The notes under the pieces are model-generated. The model was not told the DNA's origin. It saw only the letters and a program-made list of their open reading frames with translations, and did no database searches. From positions 1-48,126 of the forward strand of contig CALVEC010000018.1 in NCBI GenBank assembly GCA_944326475.1: 48,126 nucleotides of DNA. Direction: 5' to 3'. Shown here one piece after another: positions 14,094 through 23,014 of this stretch (its first letter is position 1; each line of letters opens with the position of its first letter). The stretch is from Candidatus Gastranaerophilales bacterium. GTDB lineage: Bacteria > Cyanobacteriota > Vampirovibrionia > Gastranaerophilales > Gastranaerophilaceae. The translations under genes and the position numbers were made by a program.

Positions 14094-14903
14094 ATGCAAT
14101 TGAATTTTAACAGAACAAATTATTCATACAATCCGGCTTTTTCCTCCTGCCATAGAGATGTAAGCGACAAAACCGGTAAAGTTTTATACAGGAACAACAC
14201 CTCAATGTTTCGTTCCGACATAAAAAACTGGGACAAATTCGTAGATTATCTTGAAAAGAAATTTAAAGACGCAGACAGGGTTAATATTTATTGTCTGGCG
14301 TCCTCCGCAGGAGATGAGCCGTACTCACTGGCAATAAAATTGATAGAACGTCTCGGAGAAGAAAAGGCGCAGAAGTATTTTCCTATTTATGCCTCTGACT
14401 GCGATAAAAAAATAATTAACCTTGCAAAATGCGGATATCTGCCAATTTTTGATGAAGATATAGACAAAATATACTGTCATACAAACGGAAATATCGACAA
14501 GTATTTTGATATCGCGTACAAAAGACCAAAGTTCATAGACGATATGGATATTTCTTATGACACATTAATGCAGGTAAAACCATATTTAAAGGACAAAGTT
14601 GTGTTTAGCGTTGCAGACGCAACTAAAAAATGCAAAACTATCCGACCTGAAAATACAATCGTTTTGGCGCGCAATTTCTGGCCGTACCTTAAAAACGAGG
14701 AAACAAGGATTAAGTTCGCAAATGATTTATTTAAAAATACCGGTAAAAACTCGATAATCGTTGTCGGGGAATTTGACGACTCAACCGGCTCAGGCGCAGC
14801 AAAAAATCTCTACGATGCAGGTTTTTATTGCAACCCCGAGATTTACACGATTTTTGAAAAAAACGAAGTTCCCCATACTGCCTATTTCAGTTATCTCTTA
14901 TAA
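14094..14903 (+). CDS. CheR-like SAM-dependent methyltransferase-fold protein
   Basis: Residues about 45-265 resemble the CheR catalytic domain: VNIYCLASSAGDEPYSLAIKLIE corresponds to the SAM-binding ..sagCStGEEpYSlAm.l segment, FPIYASDCDKKIINLAKCGYLP to the ..atDis...l..A..G.Y segment, and NTIVLARNFWPYLKNEETRIKF to the ..vi.CRNvliYf segment. The usual Cys/Thr of the SAM loop is AlaSerSer here, so binding may be altered. No chemoreceptor or Che gene is nearby. The N-terminus (MQLNFNRTNYSYNPAF) is Asn/Tyr-rich, like other leaders in this region. I use ATG 14094; a longer reading begins inside the repeat. No Shine-Dalgarno is seen. Confidence 0.65.
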   Translation: MQLNFNRTNYSYNPAFSSCHRDVSDKTGKVLYRNNTSMFRSDIKNWDKFVDYLEKKFKDADRVNIYCLASSAGDEPYSLAIKLIERLGEEKAQKYFPIYASDCDKKIINLAKCGYLPIFDEDIDKIYCHTNGNIDKYFDIAYKRPKFIDDMDISYDTLMQVKPYLKDKVVFSVADATKKCKTIRPENTIVLARNFWPYLKNEETRIKFANDLFKNTGKNSIIVVGEFDDSTGSGAAKNLYDAGFYCNPEIYTIFEKNEVPHTAYFSYLL

Positions 14904-14994
14904 TAATATTAAGAATATTCGGAAGGAATAATTTACATTTTTCTGTTTTTAGAGTAATTTGTTGTTCTGATAACACAAGCCGGACGAATCAAAA

Positions 14995-15876
14995 ATGAAA
15001 AGAAAGACAATCGGAATCCTAAACGGTTCAATAGCTGCAGCAAGCTACGGTACGAATCCGCTTTTTGCTCTGCCTTTGTATGCTGCCGGAATCGGCGTAA
15101 ACTCCGTTCTTTTCTACAGATACGCCTTTGCTGTAATACTTTACGGCATCTGGCTGAAATTTTTCAAAAAAGTTCCGCTTAATTTGACAAGACAGGAATT
15201 TTTTCCGGTTTTTGTTCTGGCAATATTTTTTTCATTGTCCTCGCTAACTTTATTTTTGGCATTCAAGTATATTGAGGCGGGTATTGCATGCACAATTTTA
15301 TTTATTTATCCGGTAATTGTCGCGGTTATAATGGCAGTATTCTTTAAAGAAAAAATCACAAAGACAGTTGTTTGTTCAATACTTTTGACATCTGTCGGAA
15401 TTATACTTTTGTACAACGGAAAAACAGGTACTACGCTAAATATTCACGGAGTTTTGATTGTGCTTTTATCTGCGCTTTTGTACGCGCTCTATATTGTCGG
15501 GGTAAAAAAAATAAAAGCAATTCAGCACGTTCACAGAGCAAAGATGAGTTTTTATGTAATGCTGTTCGGTTTGCTTGTTTATATTTACAACCTGAAATTT
15601 TGTACGGAGCTGCAAATTTTGGACAAACCCGTTCTCTGGTTTTTTACAATAGCCCTTGCCGTATTTCCGACTATTGTTTCACTTGAAACCCTGACTGTTT
15701 CAATAAAACTAATCGGCTCGACAACAACAGCAATACTCGGTGCTCTGGAGCCTCTGACAGCAATATTTTTCGGTGTTTTACTGTTCAATGAACAACTGAC
15801 CCCGCGCATAATTGCGGGTATTGCACTAATCTTGACCGGCGTTATACTCATTGTAACAAGGAAAAAAGACAAATAA
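14995..15876 (+). CDS. EamA/DMT-family transporter, 10 transmembrane segments
   Basis: Two tandem EamA domains (about 5-138 and 150-288), each with five hydrophobic helices, give the ten-helix drug/metabolite exporter architecture. Typical features are the ASYGTNPLFA start, the LSSLTLFLAFKYIEAGIACTILFIYPV re-entrant region and GSTTTAILGALEPLTAIFFGVLLFNEQLT near the end, with a Lys/Arg-rich C-terminus inside the cell. The substrate cannot be told from sequence. It faces the GH57 gene across a shared hairpin. Confidence 0.88.
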   Translation: MKRKTIGILNGSIAAASYGTNPLFALPLYAAGIGVNSVLFYRYAFAVILYGIWLKFFKKVPLNLTRQEFFPVFVLAIFFSLSSLTLFLAFKYIEAGIACTILFIYPVIVAVIMAVFFKEKITKTVVCSILLTSVGIILLYNGKTGTTLNIHGVLIVLLSALLYALYIVGVKKIKAIQHVHRAKMSFYVMLFGLLVYIYNLKFCTELQILDKPVLWFFTIALAVFPTIVSLETLTVSIKLIGSTTTAILGALEPLTAIFFGVLLFNEQLTPRIIAGIALILTGVILIVTRKKDK

Positions 15877-15878
15877 AA

Positions 15879-15908
15879 AAATCGCCGGAATTTTCAAACC
15901 GGCGATTT
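15879..15908 (-). terminator. Bidirectional terminator between DMT and GH57 genes
   Basis: AAATCGCCGG (15879-15888) pairs with CCGGCGATTT (15899-15908). The minus strand continues into a T-run of seven, so it mainly terminates the branching-enzyme gene. Confidence 0.8.
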
Positions 15909-15924
15909 AAATATCATGAACTAA

Positions 15925-17646
15925 TTATTGATATAAAGGTTTAAGTTTTTCTTCCTGCTGAGGAATTTTACCTTCTTCTATCGGAAGATATGCTCTGTAA
16001 TCTATTACAGGGAAGCAGTTGTCAATCGACTCGATTTCAGAAAGTTTGCCTTCATCGATATTGCCTGATTCAATCATATCGGCAATTGTTTCAAATCTGT
16101 CAACGTGCTCTCTGAACCTGTCTGTTGCATAGTCTTTTGCCTGCCATGTAGTGATTAAGAACGGCCAGTCGGAACTTTGCAAAAGCAGATTTTCTCTTGC
16201 AAGCTGGTTGAGCGCTCTTTGGAGCAGCTTGTCTTCCGGTATTTTTTCGTATTTTGATACTATATCAATAATACGTTTTTCACATCCGTGAATTATCGGC
16301 CACATCCATTCTGTCAGATGGTTCTGCCATACATAGAAGTGTCCGCCCTGTCCCCAGGAGGATTCGGGGATTTGAATAGCTTCCGTCGGCGGATGAGCTT
16401 TCAAATATTCACCTGCAGTCATTCTTTCAACCTGCGGCAGATAGTTGTTGAATTTTCTGATAACCTGTTTAATAAATTCAACACCCTCAAACCACCAGTG
16501 TCCGAACAGCTCAGTGTCAAACGATACCATCACAAGACCTTCTTTGTTGTGAGCAATTTTATAATCATTCAAAAGATGGTATATCAATGTTGTGTAGTGA
16601 TCAGAGTTCAGATTAACCTGAGACATAGCGAGTACGGGGTCGTAAAGCATTTTGTCGCCGAGGTCTGTTGTTGAAGAAGTAATTCTCCAGTAGTGAGCAC
16701 CGGATTTGTCGTCCTTTTTGTGGAACTCTCTGTAGCAGCCGTCGCCCGGATAACCGTCAGCTGCAGACCAAACCTGGAATCCGGCTCTGTCATTTCTGCC
16801 CATAACGGCAACCTGTGCATCCGGCAGCCAGTATGCAGAATATGTGTCGTATCCGGTAGGCTCTCTCTCCGGCAGAGGAATGTATTCGATGTTTCCGTAT
16901 ACACCGATAACACGTCTGTTGCCGATAGAGTTGCCGCCTTCAATTACGTGTGATTCAGTGAAGAAATATTCAATATCATTATTCTGGAGAGTAACCTCAA
17001 TAGCCGGTCTCCATTTTTTCTTACCGTCTTTACCAATATATTCATAGCCCTGTCTGTATGCACATTCAGGAAGCCAGCAGCCTTTTGCTTTTTTACCGAA
17101 AAGACGTTTGGTTGTATCCGAACCGATTTTGAACTGGGCATTCAGGTTGGAATCTGTGGCAAGAAGCGGTGAAAAGCCGTGCGTTGCACCTGATGTAGTG
17201 ATTTCAATACATCCTAAATCCTGATATTTTTTAAACGCACTGATTAAATCTTTATTATATTTATTAATAAAAGAGTCTTTTATGTGATTAAACCAGTCAA
17301 AATAGTATTTTGCGAGGTATTTCAGGTGCTGTGAATGCGCAACCTCGGGATCCGGATATCTTTTCAAATCTCCGGAAACAGCCTTTATACGAGCATCAAG
17401 ATATTCGATAAAACCGTTTTTCAAATGTTCATCATTTAACTGTTCGGCAAGAATCGGGGTAATGCCGACAGTGAGTTTTGCTTTAATACCTTCATCTTCA
17501 TACAGCTCGGATATTGCGTTCAACAGAGGAACGTAAGTCTCTGCCATACATTCATAAAGGTTTTCTTCCCCAAACGGCCACATTCCTGCCTTTCTGTAGT
17601 ATGGAAGGTGGGAATGTAACATAAATACAAATTGACCAACTGTCAT
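15925..17646 (-). CDS. GH57-type 1,4-alpha-glucan branching enzyme
   Basis: It introduces alpha-1,6 branches into glycogen. The GH57 barrel starts with FMLHSHLPYYRKAGMWPFGE (8-27). The nucleophile is E194 in GCWLPECAY and the acid/base D377 in SFDTELFGHWWFEGVEFI; ATHGFSPLL and the C-terminal helical DUF1957-type region (about 420-550, with WGQGGHFYVWQN and NQLARENLLLQSSDWPFLITT) complete the family pattern. At 573 aa it is longer than the about 530-aa archaeal enzymes, owing to a Pro/Glu-rich tail. ATG with AAAGGAGAG upstream. Cyanobacteria also carry GH57 branching enzymes, in line with the proposed lineage. It appears monocistronic. Confidence 0.93.
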   Translation of the reverse strand: MTVGQFVFMLHSHLPYYRKAGMWPFGEENLYECMAETYVPLLNAISELYEDEGIKAKLTVGITPILAEQLNDEHLKNGFIEYLDARIKAVSGDLKRYPDPEVAHSQHLKYLAKYYFDWFNHIKDSFINKYNKDLISAFKKYQDLGCIEITTSGATHGFSPLLATDSNLNAQFKIGSDTTKRLFGKKAKGCWLPECAYRQGYEYIGKDGKKKWRPAIEVTLQNNDIEYFFTESHVIEGGNSIGNRRVIGVYGNIEYIPLPEREPTGYDTYSAYWLPDAQVAVMGRNDRAGFQVWSAADGYPGDGCYREFHKKDDKSGAHYWRITSSTTDLGDKMLYDPVLAMSQVNLNSDHYTTLIYHLLNDYKIAHNKEGLVMVSFDTELFGHWWFEGVEFIKQVIRKFNNYLPQVERMTAGEYLKAHPPTEAIQIPESSWGQGGHFYVWQNHLTEWMWPIIHGCEKRIIDIVSKYEKIPEDKLLQRALNQLARENLLLQSSDWPFLITTWQAKDYATDRFREHVDRFETIADMIESGNIDEGKLSEIESIDNCFPVIDYRAYLPIEEGKIPQQEEKLKPLYQ

Positions 17647-17827
17647 AAAATCTCTCCTTTGCGTGTAAACGCTTTATTTTTGTTCTTTATATATCAACGG
17701 AACCATGCTTACAGTTCCCGATTATAATTCTTTATAACACAAATCGGGAGAAAATATAACCCTCCTGAATTAATTCTGAAGGATTATTTACAAAAATATA
17801 TAAGAATTATTTAACAACCCTAAAAAA

Positions 17828-18367
17828 TCAATAATTATAAGCTTTTTCAAAGAAATAGGCTTTCGGGTGTTTACAAAGGGGACAAATCTCGGGTGCTTTT
17901 TTGCTGTCTGCAGTATAGCCGCAAACAGCACACTCCCAAACGATTTCCTCCTCTCTCTCAAAAACGCTGCCGCCCTGTATATCTTCAAGCAGTTTTTTAT
18001 ACCGAAGGTCGTGCATTTTTTCAACATTTATAACTTTTTCAAACAGAAAAGCAATGTCATCAAACCCTTCCTCTCTTGCTTCTTTTGCAAATTTTGCATA
18101 CATTTGCGACCATTCGTAGTGTTCCGTGTCCGACGCGCATTTAAGATTTTCCGTTGTAGATTTTATATCACCGCCGCTCAAGAGTTTGAGCCAGATTTTT
18201 GCGTGTTCTTTTTCGTTGTTTGCTGTATCTTCAAAAATTCTTGCAATTTGCACATAGCCTTCTTCTTTCGCTTTTTTAGCCCAAAAAGTGTACTTGTTTC
18301 TTGCCTCGGACTCGCCCTGAAATGCACACATAAGATTTTTTTCTGTTTTTGACCCCTTAAGTTCCAT
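17828..18367 (-). CDS. rbr: Rubrerythrin
   Basis: An NADH-linked peroxide reductase of anaerobes. The N-terminal four-helix diiron domain has the two ExxH ligand motifs (NNEKEHAK near 50-57 and INVEKMHDLR near 120) plus GESEARNKY and AKEAREEGF. The C-terminal rubredoxin-like Fe(SCys)4 knuckle is CAVCGYTADSKKAPEICPLC. At 179 aa it is slightly shorter than the Desulfovibrio protein. ATG with GGAGG upstream. Its presence suggests an anaerobe that meets transient oxygen or peroxide. Confidence 0.96.
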   Translation of the reverse strand: MELKGSKTEKNLMCAFQGESEARNKYTFWAKKAKEEGYVQIARIFEDTANNEKEHAKIWLKLLSGGDIKSTTENLKCASDTEHYEWSQMYAKFAKEAREEGFDDIAFLFEKVINVEKMHDLRYKKLLEDIQGGSVFEREEEIVWECAVCGYTADSKKAPEICPLCKHPKAYFFEKAYNY

Positions 18368-18466
18368 AAAAACCTCCTTATTAACCGGTATAATTGCATG
18401 TAATCACACAAAAACACGGAGATATGTCGGTTAACGGGGCTAGTTCCGGTGTATAGAATTTAAACG

Positions 18467-18495
18467 TTGCGAATAAGATAAAAATATAATATAAT
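18467..18495 (+). promoter_or_regulatory. Promoter for the 115-aa gene and glycosyltransferase
   Basis: TTGCGA (18467-18472), a 17-bp spacer and TATAAT (18490-18495); overlapping TATAAT hexamers also occur at 18485 and nearby. Confidence 0.6.
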
Positions 18496-18528
18496 TTTTC
18501 TATATAATATTTACAGTAAGGTGAGCAA

Positions 18529-18876
18529 ATGGCAAAGCACTTAGACACAATTCCCATAGAAGTCTGCATTTTGACTGTAGACCATGACATAAAAGGCACA
18601 GTTCACGTTTCAAAATATACAAACACAAACCGTGAATTGACAGACCTTCTGAACGACAAGGAAAGAAGATTTCTGGCAGTGACTAATGTTGAAATTTATC
18701 CGAGAAACGGAAACACACCGCCCAGAAGATACAATTTCCTTGAAATACACATGGATTATGTGCTTATGGTTCATCCGTCATCACAGGTTGTATTCAAAGA
18801 AGCTTCTAAAGCACAGGAAGATATAGCAAGATTCAGAGAACTGAGAAACAAACTGAGCCAGACTAAGCCCTTCTGA
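18529..18876 (+). CDS. Conserved small protein, DUF6812-like (115 aa)
   Basis: The pattern IPIEVCILTVDHDIKGTVHVSKYTNTNRELTDLLND..RRFLAVTNVEIYPRNG......YNFLEIHMDYVLMVHP recalls a small beta-rich family with the layout (lead strand, polar turn, DLLN, FLAVTDAE, closing strand) that I associate with DUF6812; the name is from memory and uncertain. There is no membrane segment. The C-terminal 30 residues are a charged helix. ATG with AAGGTGAG upstream. It lies 19 bp before the GT9 gene, so the two are likely co-transcribed. Confidence 0.6.
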   Translation: MAKHLDTIPIEVCILTVDHDIKGTVHVSKYTNTNRELTDLLNDKERRFLAVTNVEIYPRNGNTPPRRYNFLEIHMDYVLMVHPSSQVVFKEASKAQEDIARFRELRNKLSQTKPF

Positions 18877-18895
18877 TTTTATAGATTGCGGAATT

Positions 18896-19876
18896 ATGAA
18901 AAAGCCGAAAAAAATTCTTATTGTTAATTTTGGCGGGATTGGTGATGAAATCCTTTTTTTGCCGGCACTCTCAAGCCTGAAAAAAGAATTTCCCCAGGCG
19001 GAAATCACATTGTGTCTTGAGCCGAGGAGCAAGAGCGTTAAGGATTTGACCGACCTGATAGACAATGTTATTTGTGTTGATATAAAAGGTAAACACAAAT
19101 ATATTGAACTGCTGAAATTTGTCGCAAAGACTTTTCTTAAGTTTGATATGGTTTTCTCCTCAGGAGCAAACACTCTCATTCCTGTCTTGTTGTTTATGAC
19201 GGGAACAAAGAAAAGATACGGATTTGACAGCGGCTTGCTGAGCAGACTTCTGCTTTCCAAAGCCGTAAAATTGGACAAAAACCGCTATGCCTCAGCTATG
19301 TATCATGAACTGGTAACGCCTGTTACGGAAAATGTTACGCTTTTGCCGGAAATAAAAGTTGACGGAGTTGAAAAAGAGTCAGGAAGTGTGCTTGTCCATC
19401 CCGGAGTCAGCAAAATGAGCGTGCAAAAAAATATGATAAAGACCTGGACACCTGATATCTGGGCGGAATTAATAAAAAGAGTCATAGAAAAAGGCAAGAA
19501 AGTCTATCTAATAGGCGGACCTGACGATAAAGAGTGTATTGAAAAAATTGATGCAATATTAAACGGATATCCGAACTATGTAAACCTTTACGGAACAACA
19601 AAAAACATACTGGATTTAGCCAGACTCACAAAAAAAGCGGAAGTATTAATATGTTCGGATTCTGCCCCAATGCATATCGGAGTCGGGGTTGGAACAAAAA
19701 CGCTGGCGCTTTTTGGACCTACCGATGAAAAAAAACTTATTCCGGAGGATGAAAAATTCATTGCAATAAAGAATAACATTCATTGCAGACCCTGCCTTTG
19801 GGACAAACGACAGACAACCTGTGAAGAATTAGGCTGTTTAAAAATAGACTTGGATGATATTATCAACTATTTGTAA
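18896..19876 (+). CDS. Family 9 glycosyltransferase (heptosyltransferase-like)
   Basis: GT9 enzymes transfer heptose-type sugars in lipopolysaccharide core synthesis. The N-terminal Rossmann domain starts KKILIVNFGGIGDEILFLPALSSLKKEFP (5-33). The C-terminal nucleotide-sugar domain shows VLVHPGVS...KTWTPDIWAELIKRV, KVYLIGGPDDKEC, LICSDSAPMHIGVGVGTKTLALFGPTDEKKLIP and the CRPCLWDKRQTTCEELGCLKID tail typical of the family. At 326 aa it is normal length. It suggests a Gram-negative-type envelope glycan. No other cell-surface polysaccharide genes are nearby, so the acceptor is unknown. Confidence 0.88.
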   Translation: MKKPKKILIVNFGGIGDEILFLPALSSLKKEFPQAEITLCLEPRSKSVKDLTDLIDNVICVDIKGKHKYIELLKFVAKTFLKFDMVFSSGANTLIPVLLFMTGTKKRYGFDSGLLSRLLLSKAVKLDKNRYASAMYHELVTPVTENVTLLPEIKVDGVEKESGSVLVHPGVSKMSVQKNMIKTWTPDIWAELIKRVIEKGKKVYLIGGPDDKECIEKIDAILNGYPNYVNLYGTTKNILDLARLTKKAEVLICSDSAPMHIGVGVGTKTLALFGPTDEKKLIPEDEKFIAIKNNIHCRPCLWDKRQTTCEELGCLKIDLDDIINYL

Positions 19877-19877
19877 T

Positions 19878-20405
19878 CTATTTGTTTCTGTTTCTTCCCG
19901 TCATATAGAGTACATCTCTTTGAGCCTGGGTAGCCGGTTCCACACGTCTCGGATAAATAGATATAGTAAACTGGTCATAAACGGCGTTGACAGCCTCCGT
20001 CGTTCTGTTAGGACCTTTATCACCGTTTGTATCCACGTCAACTACTGCACAGACAACTTTAGCATTCGGACCGTCGGATGTGCAGTTTCCGCCTCCGTCC
20101 TGAACAGTAAATTTTATGCCGTCTGCTGTATAAACGGTATCACCGACGTGAGTCATCACGTTTAATTTTTTTGTCATTAAATGTATAAAATCAGCGCCTG
20201 TGTAACAGGATGCATCTTCACCGTCAAGTGCAAAACTCTGTTCTATTGCACGGCTTAACGTAGAAACAGCTTTTTTGTACACAGTTATATGCTCTTGCTG
20301 AGCGGTATTTGCCATTAATTGAGGGATTATCATAACACAGACAACGCCAACAACCATTATCGTGACTAAAACTTCCGCAAGCGTAAACCCGTGTCTTTTA
20401 TTCAT
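19878..20405 (-). CDS. Type IV pilin/pseudopilin-like protein
   Basis: A class III signal peptide is present: a short basic leader MNKRHG, cleavage before FTLAEVLVTIMVVGVVCVMIIPQLM, with Glu at +5. The rest is a soluble domain with four cysteines, including SCYT and NCTSDGPNAKVVCAVVD, and a short Asp/Asn segment DVDTNGDKGPN that could bind calcium, as in many pseudopilins. I use ATG 20405 because AGGAGAG lies 8 nt upstream; a TTG two codons earlier is less likely. It is convergent with the GT9 gene, and no pilus assembly genes are in view. Confidence 0.88.
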   Translation of the reverse strand: MNKRHGFTLAEVLVTIMVVGVVCVMIIPQLMANTAQQEHITVYKKAVSTLSRAIEQSFALDGEDASCYTGADFIHLMTKKLNVMTHVGDTVYTADGIKFTVQDGGGNCTSDGPNAKVVCAVVDVDTNGDKGPNRTTEAVNAVYDQFTISIYPRRVEPATQAQRDVLYMTGRNRNK

Positions 20406-20466
20406 ACTCAATTCTCTCCTGATTTTTTCATATCATACACTATTATTCAAGAAAAAGCCAGCGGTT

Positions 20467-20673
20467 TTAATTTAATTTACGTGTATGACAAAGCCTATTC
20501 TTGAAAATGTTTAATAATCTCTCAGTTACCCTGTCCGGCGTACAACAAATCCCGTCAGGAAAACAAGACGGAAGAAGCGCCGGGAATACTGTTTTAAAAA
20601 ATTCAATCCCGAGTACAACGCAAGCAAAAATCAAAAGAACACTCAGAACCTTTGTAAGAAACTTTGTATTCAT
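20467..20673 (-). CDS. Small membrane or secreted peptide, 68 aa (uncertain)
   Basis: N-terminal MNTKFLTKVLSVLLIFACVVLGIEFF is a plausible signal or membrane anchor, followed by a Cys-bearing segment FPALLPSCFPDGICCTPDR. No Shine-Dalgarno is seen; a TAAAAT hexamer lies 9 nt upstream of the ATG. It sits immediately upstream of the pilin-like gene on the same strand. No family recognised; it may be spurious. Confidence 0.35.
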   Translation of the reverse strand: MNTKFLTKVLSVLLIFACVVLGIEFFKTVFPALLPSCFPDGICCTPDRVTERLLNIFKNRLCHTRKLN

Positions 20674-20747
20674 AGTTTTTAAATTTTACAGCACTTACAA
20701 AAATTTAAACATAGCCAAAAGTGTAATATTTTTTAATCTAAAAAACT

Positions 20748-20803
20748 TCTGTCATCCTGAAGCGGATTTTTGCGGGGCGTTCCCTTCGGTCAGCCCCGCA
20801 AAA
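20748..20803. repeat. Palindromic dispersed repeat with 16-bp arms
   Basis: A GTCATCCTGAAG end box is followed by GCGGATTTTTGCGGGGC, a short loop, and its reverse complement. The end box is the reverse complement of the TTCAGGATGAC end found at about 1044-1054 and 1562-1572, so it belongs to the same family. It lies just beyond the rpmE terminator. Confidence 0.7.
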
Positions 20804-20812
20804 ATCCGCAAA

Positions 20813-20843
20813 AAAGGCGGATAAAAAATTATCCGCCTTTTCA
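20813..20843 (-). terminator. Intrinsic terminator of rpmE
   Basis: On the minus strand AGGCGGATA pairs with TATCCGCCT and ends in six T residues. Confidence 0.82.
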
Positions 20844-20861
20844 AATATTTCAAACAAACTA

Positions 20862-21065
20862 CTACTTTTTCTGTTCGTATCTTTTTTTGAATCTTTCAAC
20901 GCGTCCTTCCGTATCCATAATCTTTTGAGTTCCGGTAAAGAACGGGTGGCAGTTGTTGCAAATTTCAACCGTGATATCGTCCATAACAGAACCTGTTTCA
21001 ATTTCGTTTCCGCAAACGCATTTTATTTTCATCTTTTTATATTCAGGATGGATATCTTTTTTCAT
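20862..21065 (-). CDS. rpmE: 50S ribosomal protein L31
   Basis: A 67-aa protein starting [26 protein letters not shown] and continuing [29 protein letters not shown], the complete L31 pattern. The CxC and CxxC pairs are retained, so it is the zinc-containing (C+) form. ATG with AAGGG upstream. It has its own promoter (21101-21129) and terminator. Confidence 0.96.
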   Translation of the reverse strand: MKKDIHPEYKKMKIKCVCGNEIETGSVMDDITVEICNNCHPFFTGTQKIMDTEGRVERFKKRYEQKK

Positions 21066-21100
21066 TGTTATTCCCTTCTTTCATAGTCCGATTTATTCTT

Positions 21101-21129
21101 ATTTTAGATTGCTCAAAAATTATTATCAA
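21101..21129 (-). promoter_or_regulatory. rpmE promoter
   Basis: On the minus strand TTGATA (21129-21124), a 17-bp spacer and TAAAAT (21106-21101), about 35 bp before the rpmE ATG. Confidence 0.65.
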
Positions 21130-21194
21130 GTTTTTTTATGATAATATTAAAATGTATTAAACAAAATAACGAGATATATAAAAGGAATGCAGAT

Positions 21195-22958
21195 ATGAAA
21201 ATGTCAAAACTCTTTGTACAAACCCTCAGAGACTATCCCTCGGACGCGGAAGTCATCAGCCACAAGCTGCTTGTCCGCGCGGGTTACATAAGAAAACTTG
21301 CAAACGGAATCTATAACTACCTGCCTTTGATGTGGCGGGTGCTTAAGAAAGTTGAAAATATTGTCCGTGAGGAGATGGATGCGTCAGGCGCGCAGGAACT
21401 TCTTATGCCGTTTGTCCAGCCTGAGGAATTGTGGAAAGAGTCAGGCAGGTGGGATGTTTACGGCAAAGAGCTTATGCGATTGAAAGACAGACACGACAGA
21501 GGAATGTGTCTCGGTCCGACGCATGAAGAAGTCATTACTTTTATTGCAAGAGAAGGCATTAAGTCATACAAACAGCTTCCCGTTAATTTATATCAGATAC
21601 AGTCAAAATTCAGAGACGAAGTCCGACCGAGATACGGACTGCTTCGAGGACGCGAATTTATTATGAAAGACGCGTACAGCTTTGATGTAAATCAGGAAGG
21701 GCTTGAAAAATCTTACAAAATTATGGCAGACGCTTATACAAGGATTTTTGACCGCTGCGGCTTGGAAACAAAAGCAGTTCAGTCTGACTCCGGCGCAATC
21801 GGAGGTGCTGTTTCTCATGAATATATGGTGCTGATAGACGACAACGAAAACAATGCCGGCGAAAATGATGTATTTTTCTGCAAAAACAAGTCCTGCGGAT
21901 ATGCAGCAAACGCAAACCACGCAGTCTCTGTTCTAAATCCGGCTGAAACCGACGGCTCAAAATACTTCAGCGGGTTAAACAAGGTTGACACCCCGAACAC
22001 AACGACTATAGAAGAACTTGCAGCCTTCCTGAAAATTCCGCAGACAGTAATTCTTAAGTCAATGATATATATTGCGGATAACAAAGTCGTTATGGCGCTA
22101 ATCAGAGCAGACAAGACTTTTGAAGAAACAAAAGTTATGAATGCAGTGAAAGCTCACGACATAAGAAGCGCAGCTCCGGCTGAACTTGAGGCAATCTTCG
22201 GTGCAAGTAAGGGGTTTGTCGGACCTAAAGATATTGAAAAGGTAAAAATTCCTGATGAATACGACGGAGAAACAATTCAGGTGGTTGCTGATTTAACGGC
22301 AAAAGAAATGAAAAACTTTGTAATCGGTGCAAACGAAACGGATAAACACTTTACAGGCGTAAACTGGTCTGATTTAAAGGAACCGGTTTTCGCGGATATA
22401 AGACTTGTTGAAAAGGGCGAGAAATGCCCCGACTGCGGCGAGCCTTTGTATGTAACAAAAGGTATTGAGGTCGGAAACATATTCCAGCTCGGAACTAAGT
22501 ACTCAAAGGCAATGAATGCGGTATTTCTGGATGAAAACGGAAAAACACAGCCGTTTATTATGGGCTGCTATGGCATCGGTATCTCAAGAACAGCAGCAGC
22601 AGCCGTAGAAAGACATCACGATGAGCACGGTATAAAATGGCCTGTTGCAATTGCTCCGTATCACGTGGATATTGTGCCCGTAAATGTCCAAAACGAGCTG
22701 CAAACAAAGGTTGCAGATGAAATTTACGAAAAACTTCTTGCGAAAAAAGTTGAAGCAGTTCTTGATGACAGGGACGAACGCGCGGGAGTCAAGTTCAAAG
22801 ATGCCGATTTGATAGGCTTTCCGTTCAGAATAACTGTCGGAAAGACAATAGATGACGGACTTGTCGAGTTTAAAACAAGAGAAACCGGCGAAGTCATAAA
22901 TCTGACACCCGAGGAAGCCGTTAATAAAATTCTAGAAGTTTTAGGAATAACTATATAA
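21195..22958 (+). CDS. proS: Prolyl-tRNA synthetase, bacterial type with editing domain
   Basis: Class II synthetase charging tRNA-Pro. The start region MKMSKLFVQTLRDYPSDAEVISHKLLVRAGYIRKLANGIYNYLPL matches ProS openings, so I take ATG 21195 rather than upstream in-frame codons. Motif 2 is FRDEVRPRYGLLRGREFIMKDAYSF and motif 3 is GCYGIGISRTAAAAVE. Between them lies the INS editing domain (about 225-400, with TIEELAAFLKIPQTVILKSMIY and GFVGPKDIEKVKIPD), which clears mischarged Ala-tRNA. The C-terminal anticodon-binding domain starts WPVAIAPYHVDIVPVN. The length of 587 aa is typical. Confidence 0.97.
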   Translation: MKMSKLFVQTLRDYPSDAEVISHKLLVRAGYIRKLANGIYNYLPLMWRVLKKVENIVREEMDASGAQELLMPFVQPEELWKESGRWDVYGKELMRLKDRHDRGMCLGPTHEEVITFIAREGIKSYKQLPVNLYQIQSKFRDEVRPRYGLLRGREFIMKDAYSFDVNQEGLEKSYKIMADAYTRIFDRCGLETKAVQSDSGAIGGAVSHEYMVLIDDNENNAGENDVFFCKNKSCGYAANANHAVSVLNPAETDGSKYFSGLNKVDTPNTTTIEELAAFLKIPQTVILKSMIYIADNKVVMALIRADKTFEETKVMNAVKAHDIRSAAPAELEAIFGASKGFVGPKDIEKVKIPDEYDGETIQVVADLTAKEMKNFVIGANETDKHFTGVNWSDLKEPVFADIRLVEKGEKCPDCGEPLYVTKGIEVGNIFQLGTKYSKAMNAVFLDENGKTQPFIMGCYGIGISRTAAAAVERHHDEHGIKWPVAIAPYHVDIVPVNVQNELQTKVADEIYEKLLAKKVEAVLDDRDERAGVKFKDADLIGFPFRITVGKTIDDGLVEFKTRETGEVINLTPEEAVNKILEVLGITI

Positions 22959-23014
22959 AAATTTGCCCTTAACTGATATATAAGGTAGAATCATAGATTA
23001 TACAGGAGTCTTGA

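Noticed and set aside
20501-20824. Plus-strand frame opposite the small membrane peptide
   Set aside because: It crosses the palindromic repeat and the rpmE terminator, with no ribosome-binding site.
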